Of a stretch of DNA of 64,000 nucleotides, positions 56,801 through 63,751 are shown one piece after another. Source of the DNA: UBA10348 sp002469915. GTDB lineage: Bacteria > Bacteroidota > Rhodothermia > Rhodothermales > UBA10348. The DNA lies in contig JAQWHM010000007.1 in NCBI GenBank assembly GCA_029249345.1, positions 62,001 to 126,000 of the forward strand. Direction: 5' to 3'. The translations under genes and the position numbers were made by a program. A model generated the notes under the pieces. It saw only the letters and a program-made list of their open reading frames with translations, made no database searches and had not been told where the DNA came from. Numbering within the stretch: the first letter of the stretch is position 1; each line of letters begins with the position of its first letter.

Positions 56801-57298
56801 TTGGCCACGAACGAAAATCCGCTTCAGGGAGCCTATATCACAGATGAACTCACGGATCTCGTCGAAGAGGCGGTATTGAGAGAGTTTGAGCGATTGAACG
56901 ACCGGGGAGGTGTCCTCGGAGCCATGGAGACCATGTATCAGCGATCTAAAATACAGGAGGAAAGCCTGTTTTATGAACGCAAAAAGCTTTCTGGTGAACT
57001 CCCTGTGATCGGTGTAAATACATTTCGGGACGAGTCTGAGGAGTCTGACTCCGCAGACGAACCGGTGCAACTCATGCGCTCCACTGAGGAGGAGAAACAG
57101 CGGCAGATCAATAACCTTGAAGCCTTTCAGAATCGTAATCGGGATACAGCCCATGACGTTCTTCTCAACCTTCAGAATGTGGCTAGGGATGGCTCCAGTA
57201 TGTTCGAGGCCCTTATGCAAGCCGTGCAGGTATGCTCTCTAGGAGATATTACACATGCGCTTTTTGAAGTGGGTGGGCAGTACCGACGAAGTATGTAG
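53879..57298 (+). CDS. icmF: Fused isobutyryl-CoA mutase IcmF
   Basis: The 1139-residue protein has a cobalamin-binding domain (DGHDAAINIM with His30), a MeaI-type GTPase chaperone (P-loop GTGGAGKST at about residues 196-204, DPTRRSTGGALLGDR) and a catalytic mutase domain. The residues MFAGEG and GANPISQLAF in the active site match isobutyryl-CoA mutase rather than methylmalonyl-CoA mutase. The fused enzyme interconverts isobutyryl-CoA and n-butyryl-CoA and often also isovaleryl-CoA/pivalyl-CoA. The ATG at 53879 gives the typical N-terminus. No cobalamin riboswitch is visible upstream. Confidence 0.93.
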   Translation: MASPITEPQQPYTPQHSVRFVTAASLFDGHDAAINIMRRVLQSAGAEVIHLGHNRSVQEIVSTAIQEDVQGIAVSSYQGGHMEYFKYMVDLLKEQGSSHIKVFGGGGGVIVPEEIEELQAYGIARIFSPEDGLKMGLTGMIEYMMKSCDFPVAALSAGRKGDQAVARAISVAEAGLISKGDGASPVLSVAATIGITGTGGAGKSTLTDELVRRFVTDFKDLTIAVLSVDPTRRSTGGALLGDRIRMNAIHDVADHRVFMRSFATRQAHRATSQALQHSVDVCRAAGFDLIILETAGIGQSDTEIADMVDLSVYVMTQEFGAPTQLEKIGMLDVADYVALNKFEKRGSEDALRDVRKQMQRNRGDFHADPENMPVFPTMASHFNDSGVTNLYLGILNQLNTDFKFDRSKTIYSKHEQPIEGGDSEALIPARRQRYLGDISDVCHDYRSVAEQQIEFARKWGQVQGALNQVKEWAPEDQEILVGRLAKMAERWWNLLSRSSKAILKQWDELAGQYRADEMSYDVRGRSFTVPLFTESLSGTRVPKVALPRTEDPGERLRYALLENLPGFFPYTSGVFPFKRTGEDPTRMFAGEGSPERTNRRFHLVSEGMPAKRLSTAFDSVTLYGFDPHVRPDIYGKVGNAGVSICTLEDMKKLYSGFDLCAPATSVSMTINGPAPMLLAMFLNTAVDQQIEKHFRDNETWESVSKAIAKRLGKDAPHYSPTGPTGPETDLPRSHDGTGLGLLGTYGAQLVEWGLLEQNTYDSIRQATIKVVRGTVQADILKEDQAQNTCIFSTEFALRMMGDVQQYFIEKGVRNFYSVSISGYHIAEAGANPISQLAFTLANGFTFVEYYLARGMQIDDFAPNLSFFFSNGMDPEYTVIGRVARRIWSVAMRDRYGANERSQKLKYHIQTSGRSLHAQDIQFNDIRTTLQALLAINDNCNSLHTNAYDEAITTPTEESVRRAMAIQLIINREMGLATNENPLQGAYITDELTDLVEEAVLREFERLNDRGGVLGAMETMYQRSKIQEESLFYERKKLSGELPVIGVNTFRDESEESDSADEPVQLMRSTEEEKQRQINNLEAFQNRNRDTAHDVLLNLQNVARDGSSMFEALMQAVQVCSLGDITHALFEVGGQYRRSM

Positions 57299-57386
57299 CA
57301 GTAATCGATTTCATTAATGCTTTTGTCACTTTCTGGATGCCAGCCCGTAGCACTCCCTTCTTAACGGCACAAAACACGATTTAAGC

Positions 57387-58166
57387 ATGTTTCGGAAATT
57401 GTCCCTTCTCACCCTTGTGGCTTTTCTCGCAGTAACTTTTGTAGGCTGCGAGGACAATTCTGACGAAAACGAACGTAAAGAATTCGCTGAAGAAATTGAG
57501 CGGAACGTGGATCGCGAAATAGATCGTGCGGAAGAGAGTCTTGAGAATCTTCGGGAGCGGATTGAAGATAAAATTGATGAACGCCTGACAGAGGAAGAGA
57601 TCGAAGAAATTGGTCGGGAAATAGAGGAAACGGTCGAAAGCAGCCTAAGTCGTCTGGGGCGCACATTGGAACGCATTGGAGACCGTATGCAAGAAGACTC
57701 AGAAGTAGAAGTAGTCGACTATCGCAAATTTAAAGACTTGCTTCCAGATCAAATGGGAGGAATGATGCGGGTCGATATGGACGGAAAGAATGCCAATGCA
57801 TTAGGAATGCGGTTTTCAAAAATCGAGGCGAGCTATGTTTCCAAGCAAAACGAAATGGAAATGGAGATTGCCATTCTGGACCTTGGAACGATGCAAGGAC
57901 TTGCCACTATGGGATTCGATTGGATCGATCGAAAGGTAGATAAAGAAGACGTAGACGGGTTTGAACGCACAACTAAGTTTGGCGGATATCCAGGATTTGA
58001 ATCGGCCCAGTACAAAGATGACCGTACAGAAACACAAGGCGTAGCCATCATCGAAAACCGGTTCGTAGTTGCTGCCAATATTTCTGGAACCAACCTAGAC
58101 AAACAGGTCCTCGATGCTGTATTTGATCAGTTTTCCTTCAGGAAACTGAGCCGTTTGGCTAATTAG
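57387..58166 (+). CDS. Lipoprotein with a charged coiled coil
   Basis: The 259-residue protein has a lipoprotein signal peptide with the lipobox VTFVGC (Cys21). Residues about 28-110 are highly charged and periodic (repeated EI/RE/EIER patterns), predicting a long helix or coiled coil. The C-terminal part (about 115-259) is a globular domain without a recognised family name, similar in style to periplasmic sensor or transport regulator domains. Function unknown. It is followed 110 bases later by an envelope protein. Confidence 0.75.
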   Translation: MFRKLSLLTLVAFLAVTFVGCEDNSDENERKEFAEEIERNVDREIDRAEESLENLRERIEDKIDERLTEEEIEEIGREIEETVESSLSRLGRTLERIGDRMQEDSEVEVVDYRKFKDLLPDQMGGMMRVDMDGKNANALGMRFSKIEASYVSKQNEMEMEIAILDLGTMQGLATMGFDWIDRKVDKEDVDGFERTTKFGGYPGFESAQYKDDRTETQGVAIIENRFVVAANISGTNLDKQVLDAVFDQFSFRKLSRLAN

Positions 58167-58276
58167 TCAAACTTCTGATTTCCAGATCGAATCAAGATCC
58201 GACTTTTTGGATCAAGGTGTGATTGCGTACGTTCACCTCCTCGAACACTTTCCTCGATATTCGTCGACACCACTAC

Positions 58277-58942
58277 ATGAAGCCTATTTTTGCGGCTTTA
58301 GCCCTTGCCAGTCTGATGCTTTTCAGTCCTGCGACTACAAGGGCTCAAGACTTGGATCTATCGCTAGCGGCAACTCCTTCACCCGCTAAAGCATTTGGTC
58401 TTTCCATCTTGATGCCGGGATTGGGACACCACCATGCAACGGGAGGATCCTGGAGTCGATCTGGTTTCATCTATGCCGCTACTGATCTATCTATGTGGAT
58501 ATCCTTACTGGGTAGCAGCTGGCATCGCAATCAACTGATCTCTTCTTTTGAAACACTCGCATCCCGTTCCGCAGGGGCACAGATTGAAGGAAAGGATCGT
58601 ACGTTTTTTCTGAACTTAGCCTCGTTTGAATCTTCTGATGTATACCTCGATACCATGCTTCGAAATCGGGCCTGGGACCGTATCGATTACGTGGACGATC
58701 CCTCATTCTTATGGTCATGGGAATCCACGGAGTCGTACAACGAATTCAGAAGTCTTCGGAATAGATCAGAAACATTAAAACGAAGGAGATCCATCCTCAT
58801 TGCTGGACTTGTTGCCAACAGATTGCTGTCAGGCGTCATTTCAGCCCGGAAAGCGAGTAAATACTCTCGCGTATCTGTTTCTGCCGCGTTTGTCCCACCG
58901 GTGGGAGATCATCCAACCATCGCTCTTCGCGTGGGATTCTAA
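58277..58942 (+). CDS. Secreted envelope protein paralogous to the one at 474-1457
   Basis: The ATG at 58277 gives 221 residues with a signal peptide ending at TTRAQ. After a short polar part comes the hydrophobic segment AFGLSILMPGLGHHH (compare AFGLSAVVPGAGQVYNG at 474-1457). The aromatic middle, a second hydrophobic helix preceded by arginines (RRRSILIAGLVANRLLSGVISARKAS) and a short strand-like tail follow in the same order. Function is unknown; both likely belong to the same DUF5683-like envelope family. It is the last gene before the tRNA promoter. Confidence 0.7.
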   Translation: MKPIFAALALASLMLFSPATTRAQDLDLSLAATPSPAKAFGLSILMPGLGHHHATGGSWSRSGFIYAATDLSMWISLLGSSWHRNQLISSFETLASRSAGAQIEGKDRTFFLNLASFESSDVYLDTMLRNRAWDRIDYVDDPSFLWSWESTESYNEFRSLRNRSETLKRRRSILIAGLVANRLLSGVISARKASKYSRVSVSAAFVPPVGDHPTIALRVGF

Positions 58943-58950
58943 TTGTATCC

Positions 58951-58982
58951 TTGACTCACCTTCCGAAATCAGGCTATATTTG
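58951..58982 (+). promoter_or_regulatory. Promoter of tRNA-Val
   Basis: TTGACT (58951-58956) and TATATT (58975-58980) are separated by 18 bases. The same -10 reads TATATTTG, matching the Bacteroidota TAnnTTTG -7 element. The tRNA begins about 50 bases downstream, so a leader of that length would be removed during processing. Confidence 0.75.
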
Positions 58983-59039
58983 CGGCCCTCGGATCACTTT
59001 CTCTCGAATTCACGGTGAGATCTTCGATTCAAAATGTAT

Positions 59040-59113
59040 GGGTCCGTAGCTCAGTTGGTTAGAGCGCTACGTTGACATCGTAGAGGTCGATAGTTCGAAT
59101 CTATTCGGACCCA
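59040..59113 (+). tRNA. tRNA-Val (anticodon GAC)
   Basis: A complete cloverleaf can be drawn: acceptor stem GGGTCCG paired with CGGACCC, D arm GCTC/GAGC, anticodon stem CTACG/CGTAG with loop TTGACAT (anticodon GAC), variable loop AGGTC and T arm GATAG-TTCGAAT-CTATT with one G-U pair. The discriminator base is A and CCA is not encoded. The promoter lies upstream and a strong terminator downstream. Its 3' end is repeated at 60561-60571. Confidence 0.97.
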
Positions 59114-59117
59114 CTAG

Positions 59118-59157
59118 AACCCCTTGTAAGTCGTTGGCTTGCAAGGGGTTTATTTTT
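59118..59157 (+). terminator. Terminator of tRNA-Val
   Basis: AACCCCTTG (59118-59126) pairs with CAAGGGGTT (59142-59150), extendable by four more pairs to a 13-base stem with a seven-base loop; TATTTTT follows. It starts 5 bases after the tRNA. Confidence 0.85.
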
Positions 59158-59160
59158 AGG

Positions 59161-59253
59161 GGTACAATATAGGTACAATAATTACCCGGTATCTGGCTTC
59201 CTTCCCATGGGGTCAGGGGGGGTAAAATAATAATGGCTCTTGCTGTTACCCCC
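59161..59253. repeat. Short repeats next to the tRNA terminator
   Basis: GGTACAATA occurs twice in direct orientation (59161-59169 and 59172-59180, 11-base period). Downstream, GGGGGTAA (59218-59225) and TTACCCCC (59246-59253) form an inverted repeat. These could be recombinase arm-type sites or a relic of an attachment region; no function is proven. The rest of 59158-59267 is without genes. Confidence 0.5.
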
Positions 59254-59267
59254 TTCTCATACGAGCG

Positions 59268-60089
59268 CTATTTCAGCTGTAATCGATGTTGGTGCAGATA
59301 GGGCTTCATACCGTTTGTCACGGCTATCTTCTTTTCATTGTCTAGACCCAACCGATCCAAATCACGATCTGAAATTCCATCCGAAACTATCATTGTCCCT
59401 TCATCAGAGAAAGAGATCAGATGTTTATCGAAAAGTGCATCAGCATTAGGGCTTAATAGGATTCCGTTCTCAGGGTCAAGCCGTTCAAGGTCTGTGGACT
59501 CCGACCAGCGTTTTATATGAGATGATATCAGAAGCCCAGGTATATCGAGCCCCGTTAGAGGGCAGGTGTCGCTCCATTTCTCGCGTACCTGCTGGCGGTA
59601 GTATCCTTGACCGACCCTAGAGGTAACTAATCCTAAACGCTCTGTCTCGTTCGGCTTTTTGTAAGACCTTTTGCGCTTCTCCGATGGCGCCCCACTTGGG
59701 GGGATCGTGTTAGAGAAAGTCTTTCCAGCTTTATGCGGTTTCCATTGGTAGATAGCCTGAAGATGCTCATTCGGAGTATCGTCCTGAAAGTCTAGGGACA
59801 GAAATCGAATGTGAATAGGCTTGGATGTTTTGTTGGGGTCGTACATATCAAAGGCCAACCTGCCACAATAGACGAATGGCTGAGTCTGCCTTTTAATCTT
59901 CTGTACTACTCGGGCGAAAAGGTGCACTTCCCGCTCTCCATTGATTATTTCTTGGATCTTAGGTGAGTTGAGGTGCTGAATTGTCTGAGAGTCCCAGTGA
60001 AACCAATCCTCCTCGAAGTAATCATCGAAGTGGAAGCGGTCCTTCTTTCCTTCTCTTGGACCGGTGCATTTTTCATTAGAGTCTCTGAC
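59268..60089 (-). pseudogene. Fragment of a DUF3427-HNH nuclease gene (5'-truncated)
   Basis: The frame is open from 60089 to the stop at 59268 without a credible start; a GTG at 59927 is within the domain. The translation has FDDYFEEDWFHWDSQ and VHLFARVV, then FVYCGRLAF, which are parts of the DUF3427 domain normally found at the end of large helicases. An HNH-type nuclease domain (YRQQVREKWSDTCPLTG, SHIKRWS, NGILLSPNADALFDKHLISF, type HNH_2) follows. The helicase/phospholipase D-like part is missing, so this is a 3' fragment. Such proteins occur in mobile or defence islands. Confidence 0.7.
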
Positions 60090-60268
60090 TCAGTGAAATA
60101 CAATACGTATGAGGACGTGCTTTCGGTTGGAATTTGATCCCTCATACTTTCCATTTCCGGGGGCAATTCGATCTCCATTTTAACTACCTGATCGTACGTG
60201 ATCGTACCTGTTTGGGCTGAAACAGCCAAAGGAGCTATAAAAAGGAGAAGAGCTAAACATTTTTTCAT
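59945..60268 (-). pseudogene. 5' fragment of a GLPGLI-type secreted protein gene
   Basis: The first about 70 codons encode a signal peptide (MKKCLALLLFIAPLAVSAQ) and a TGTITYDQVVKM start followed by MESMRDQIPTESTSSYVLYF, resembling GLPGLI family proteins. From about codon 72 on (near 60050-60070) the frame continues into the other, frame-shifted DUF3427 fragment without similarity, so the natural 3' half is lost. The family is associated with Bacteroidota cell envelopes; function unknown. The GLPGLI motif itself is missing. Confidence 0.6.
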
Positions 60269-60680
60269 AGCAGAGAGAGCAGGATTCTGATCAGTGAGGA
60301 ATTCCGTAGAACATACGGTTCACGGCTTTTCGAGTTGATGTGCTGAGGTAAAAACGGGTACCCTATGCAAATATTGCTTCCAGAAGAAATAATCTCTGCA
60401 CACTATAGCGTTCAAGGGACGCTACCTCATGACCCCTTCCAAGGTCCAGTCTAACCGAACGTTCGCATATACATGTTCAAAGACGTAGAGCGCAGTAAAT
60501 AGATGCGTGTTATTTCCTGGCCCCAGTAGGTTCTCACCTTCGTACATAGCCTCAACCGTAAATCTATTCGGGTTTGCAATTAATTCAGAGCAAATTTCGT
60601 TAACTGCTCAAGATTCGAATTATATATTACAGCCTTGTTCGGTGTATACCTTCTTTAAGCCAAATCTAGACCTACAGACC
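60269..60680. other. Intergenic region upstream of thrS
   Basis: This 412-base region holds the thrS promoter and the end of the tRNA-island remnant. TAGCGT and ACGCTA (60406-60411, 60419-60424) form a six-base inverted repeat. AATCTATTCGG at 60561-60571 repeats the 3' end of tRNA-Val. A T/A-rich stretch near 60618-60630 (TTATATATTA) may be a -10 region for thrS. I see no open reading frame or riboswitch that can be supported. Confidence 0.55.
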
Positions 60681-62627
60681 ATGTCCGACCGCATTACGCT
60701 CACGTTCCCCGATGGATCAACCCGCGAATTTGACCGTGGTGTTACGGGGTTCACAGTAGCTCAAAGCATTTCTGAAGGCCTAGCAAGAATGGCCGTATCA
60801 GTTGGTGTAGACGGCGAATCATGGGACTTGAGTCGCCCGATTAACGCAGACGCTGCATTCAAAGTCTACACACTTCGTGACGATGAAGGTTGGAAGACCT
60901 ACTGGCATTCCTCTGCGCATCTCATGGCGGAAGCACTTGAAGCCTTATATCCCGGCGTAAAATTCGGAATTGGTCCCGCCATTGATCGTGGTTTCTACTA
61001 CGATGTGGATCTGGGCGATCGCACCTTGGTGGCAGAAGACCTCGAAGCCATCGAAAAGAAAATGATGGAGTTGGCCAAACGAAACGTTGCGTTCGAACGT
61101 CAAGAAGTCAGCAAAGCAGATGCTATCTCCTTTTTCCAAGACAAAGGCGATGAATACAAGCTTGAGCTACTGGAAGAGTTAGAGGATGGGACGATTACGT
61201 TCTACAACCAAGGCGACTTCACTGATCTTTGCCGTGGACCCCACGTGCCGTCCACGGGCACTATTAAGTATGCCAAATTGCTAAACATCGCGGGCGCCTA
61301 CTGGCGAGGCGATCAGGATCGCAAACAGCTCACCCGTCTCTACGGCATCACTTTTCCGAAAAAGAAAGAGCTGGACGAGTTCATCGAGATGATGGAACTG
61401 GCCAAACAGCGAGACCACAGAAAACTGGGTCGTGAGCTAGAATTATTCACGTTCTCTAAAAAGGTGGGGTCAGGACTCCCCCTATGGCTGCCAAAAGGCA
61501 CCATGCTCAGAGAAACATTGGTTGATTTCCTCAAGGCAGAGCAACTACGTCGCGGATATGACCCCGTCATTACGCCACATATTGGTCGGTTAGAGCTCTA
61601 CAAGACTAGTGGACACTATCCTTATTACAGTGATAGCCAGTTTCCACCTATGATGGACGATGAGGAAGACGGATATCTCCTGAAGCCCATGAACTGTCCT
61701 CATCACACACAGATATTTGATGCACGTCCACGATCCTATCGAGAATTGCCCGTTCGACTTGCTGAATTCGGAACCGTATATCGCTACGAGCAATCAGGCG
61801 AGCTATCTGGGCTGACCCGTGTGCGTGGGTTTACGGTAGATGATGCGCACATTTTCTGTCGCCCTGACCAGGTCAAGGAAGAATTCAAAGACGTTATCGA
61901 TCTGACTCTTCTCGTCTTCAGCTCACTGGGCTTTACTGATTTTAAAGCACAGGTGTCTCTTCGAGATAAGAAGAACAAAGAAAAGTACGTTGGTGAAGAC
62001 GAGCAGTGGGATAAGGCCGAACAAGCCATCCGTGAAGCGGCGGAAGAAAAAGGGCTCACCACCAATGAAGTAGAAGGTGAAGCAGCGTTTTACGGCCCAA
62101 AACTTGACTTCATGGTTAAAGATGCGCTCGGACGTGAGTGGCAGTTAGGGACGATTCAGATTGATTACAATCTGCCTCACCGCTTTGATTTGAATTACAT
62201 CGGCGAGGACAATGCAAAGCACCGGCCGGTCATGATCCACCGAGCACCTTTCGGATCGCTAGAGCGATTTGTCGGTGTTCTGATTGAACACTGCGGTGGA
62301 AACTTCCCAGCATGGCTCGCGCCTGTGCAGGTCCAAGTACTTCCTGTGGGGCAGTCATTTAACGCGTATGCAGAAGACGTGACCGCCGAGTTACGCGAAG
62401 CCGGCTTCCGGGTCGAATGTGATGTACGTCACGAAAAAATCGGATATAAAATCCGTTCTGCTGAAGTTCAGAAAGTGCCTTATATGCTCATTGTGGGTCA
62501 ACGAGAAATGGATGGAAAATCTGTTTCAGTTCGGCGTCACGGAGAAGGCGACCTGGGCTCTAAGCCTCTTTCGGAATTCAAGGAGATGCTGAACGAAGAA
62601 GTTCGTCAGGCATTCGATCGGAGTTGA
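60681..62627 (+). CDS. thrS: Threonyl-tRNA synthetase
   Basis: ThrS charges tRNA-Thr and edits serine. The 648-residue protein starts MSDRITLTFPDGSTREF (TGS domain). The editing domain has the HxxxH motif in YWHSSAHLMAEAL and the later CRGPHV; the class II catalytic core includes MNCPHHTQIF, FGTVYRYEQSGELSGLTRVRGF and GSLERFVGVLIEHCGG with motif 3; the anticodon-binding domain is last. The ATG at 60681 is correct; the frame is open 58 codons further upstream without similarity. It is followed by infC, rpmI and rplT, the classical order. Confidence 0.97.
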   Translation: MSDRITLTFPDGSTREFDRGVTGFTVAQSISEGLARMAVSVGVDGESWDLSRPINADAAFKVYTLRDDEGWKTYWHSSAHLMAEALEALYPGVKFGIGPAIDRGFYYDVDLGDRTLVAEDLEAIEKKMMELAKRNVAFERQEVSKADAISFFQDKGDEYKLELLEELEDGTITFYNQGDFTDLCRGPHVPSTGTIKYAKLLNIAGAYWRGDQDRKQLTRLYGITFPKKKELDEFIEMMELAKQRDHRKLGRELELFTFSKKVGSGLPLWLPKGTMLRETLVDFLKAEQLRRGYDPVITPHIGRLELYKTSGHYPYYSDSQFPPMMDDEEDGYLLKPMNCPHHTQIFDARPRSYRELPVRLAEFGTVYRYEQSGELSGLTRVRGFTVDDAHIFCRPDQVKEEFKDVIDLTLLVFSSLGFTDFKAQVSLRDKKNKEKYVGEDEQWDKAEQAIREAAEEKGLTTNEVEGEAAFYGPKLDFMVKDALGREWQLGTIQIDYNLPHRFDLNYIGEDNAKHRPVMIHRAPFGSLERFVGVLIEHCGGNFPAWLAPVQVQVLPVGQSFNAYAEDVTAELREAGFRVECDVRHEKIGYKIRSAEVQKVPYMLIVGQREMDGKSVSVRRHGEGDLGSKPLSEFKEMLNEEVRQAFDRS

Positions 62628-62633
62628 TTCTAT

Positions 62634-62663
62634 AAATCGCTTCCGCAAGGTGGCGGTTTTTTT
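62634..62663 (+). terminator. Hairpin and U-tract between thrS and infC
   Basis: AAATCGC (62634-62640) can pair with GCGGTTT (62653-62659) with one G-U pair, and seven T residues (62657-62663) overlap the base of the stem. It would end thrS transcription and leave a separate infC transcript, or act as an attenuator between the two. Confidence 0.65.
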
Positions 62664-62768
62664 GAATCTAAAACGTACATTTAGGGTAGAACGGCCTTAT
62701 TACGGATAAACGACCTGATATTTGACCCAGCCGTCCCGCCCAAACTCACTAACAGACACCCTACAGTC

Positions 62769-63287
62769 ATCGCTAAAAACTTTATTCGCGTAAACGACCG
62801 CATTCGTGCCTCAGAAGTACGAGTAGTCGATCCCAAGGGAAACCACGGTATCTATCCTACCGAGGTCGCTATCAAAATGGCAGATGAGCAAGACCTTGAC
62901 CTGGTTGAAATCTCGCCAAATGCTGAGCCACCGGTTTGCAAAATCATGGATTATGGCAAATTCCGGTATGAGCAGCAGAAAAAAGACAAGGAAGCTCGCA
63001 AGAAGCAGCACACGGTTGAGATGAAAGAAGTCCGTTTCCGTCCCCATACGGATACGCACGATTTTGATTTCAAAACGAAGCATGCCAAAGGATTTCTAGA
63101 ACATGGCCACAAAGTGAAGGCATATGTTCAGTTTCGAGGCCGAGACATCATTTACAAAGATCACGGACTAGAAGTCCTGATTCGGTTCATTTCTGAATTG
63201 GAAGAGCTTTGTAAGATTGATCAGGCTCCAAAAATGGAAGGTCGTCGCATGACCACCATCCTGAGTCCGATCAAAAAGAAGCCGTGA
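62769..63287 (+). CDS. infC: Translation initiation factor IF-3 (noncanonical start codon)
   Basis: The C-terminal and central parts (ISPNAEPPVCKIMDYGKFRYEQ, KEVRFRPHTDTHDFDFK) are classical IF-3. The N-terminal domain is coded in the same frame upstream of the first ATG (62877): FIRVNDRIRASEVRVVD. In this stretch there is no ATG, GTG or TTG; the best candidate is ATC at 62769 (ATC GCT AAA AAC, residues after it AKNFIRVNDRIRA), with ATT at 62784 as alternative. IF-3 genes in other bacteria are known to use AUU or AUC, which lets IF-3 repress its own translation. The length is then 172 residues, normal for the family. Confidence 0.9.
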   Translation: MAKNFIRVNDRIRASEVRVVDPKGNHGIYPTEVAIKMADEQDLDLVEISPNAEPPVCKIMDYGKFRYEQQKKDKEARKKQHTVEMKEVRFRPHTDTHDFDFKTKHAKGFLEHGHKVKAYVQFRGRDIIYKDHGLEVLIRFISELEELCKIDQAPKMEGRRMTTILSPIKKKP

Positions 63288-63302
63288 TTCACGGAATTTC
63301 AA

Positions 63303-63357
63303 CGTGTTATCACGGTAAAATCACGCTTTGACCCCTCTTCTCCTGTTGGAGAATGGG
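63303..63357 (+). promoter_or_regulatory. Hairpins in the infC-rpmI space
   Basis: CGTGTTATCACG (63303-63314) is a short perfect hairpin; then CCCC(T)CTTCTCC and GGAGAATGGGG (63332-63357) can form a longer stem with a TGTT loop. A T-run comes about 15 bases after the second. A third, GCCC-TTTA-GGGC (63445-63456), lies just before rpmI. They could be a partial terminator or a ribosomal-protein (L20) control region; nothing proves either. Confidence 0.4.
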
Positions 63358-63473
63358 GATCAAATTCGTAGTTTTTGAGGCTCAGTCATTTGCGCGAACG
63401 ACATAGTTACGTCGGTCCGCTTTCGGCTTTTGAACACTATAATGGCCCTTTAGGGCACTTACAGGCACACAAT

Positions 63474-63668
63474 ATGCCAAAGATGAAATCAAATAGCGGT
63501 GCTAAAAAGCGCTTCACTGTGACCGGATCAGGTCGTTTGAAGCGTAAAAAAGCATTTGCAAGTCACATTCTGACTAAAAAATCACCCAAGCGTAAGCGCA
63601 ATTTGCGTTCCGCTACACTGGTAAGCCCTGTTGATGAGCCGCGCATGCGCAAGTTGATCAACGGCTAA
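63474..63668 (+). CDS. rpmI: Ribosomal protein L35
   Basis: This 64-residue very basic protein starts MPKMKSNSGAKKRFTVTGSG and contains HILTKKSPKRKRNLR, the L35 signature; the sequence is complete. The ATG at 63474 is the family start (upstream codons in frame are not L35). It is a small subunit of the large ribosomal particle, encoded between infC and rplT as in most bacteria. Confidence 0.97.
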   Translation: MPKMKSNSGAKKRFTVTGSGRLKRKKAFASHILTKKSPKRKRNLRSATLVSPVDEPRMRKLING

Positions 63669-63751
63669 GCTAGAGCTGAGAAGCCACCCCAGTTACCATT
63701 TAGTTGGTTGACAAAGGGTACCAAGAGCTAATTAAACGAACAGAGTAAAAA

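Larger units (their letters stand above)
59098..60571. mobile_element. Candidate decayed tRNA-borne genomic island, bracketed by an 11-base repeat
   Basis: AATCTATTCGG occurs at 59098-59108 (T arm and acceptor of tRNA-Val) and again at 60561-60571, just before thrS. The 1.5 kb between contains the tRNA terminator, GGTACAATA direct repeats and the tail of a DUF3427-HNH gene joined to the start of a GLPGLI gene. This is the layout of an element inserted at a tRNA gene and later mostly deleted. No integrase remains, so the call is inference. Confidence 0.45.

Noticed and set aside
62877..63287. IF-3 starting at the ATG at 62877
   Set aside because: That would remove most of the conserved N-terminal domain, which is clearly coded upstream in the same frame.
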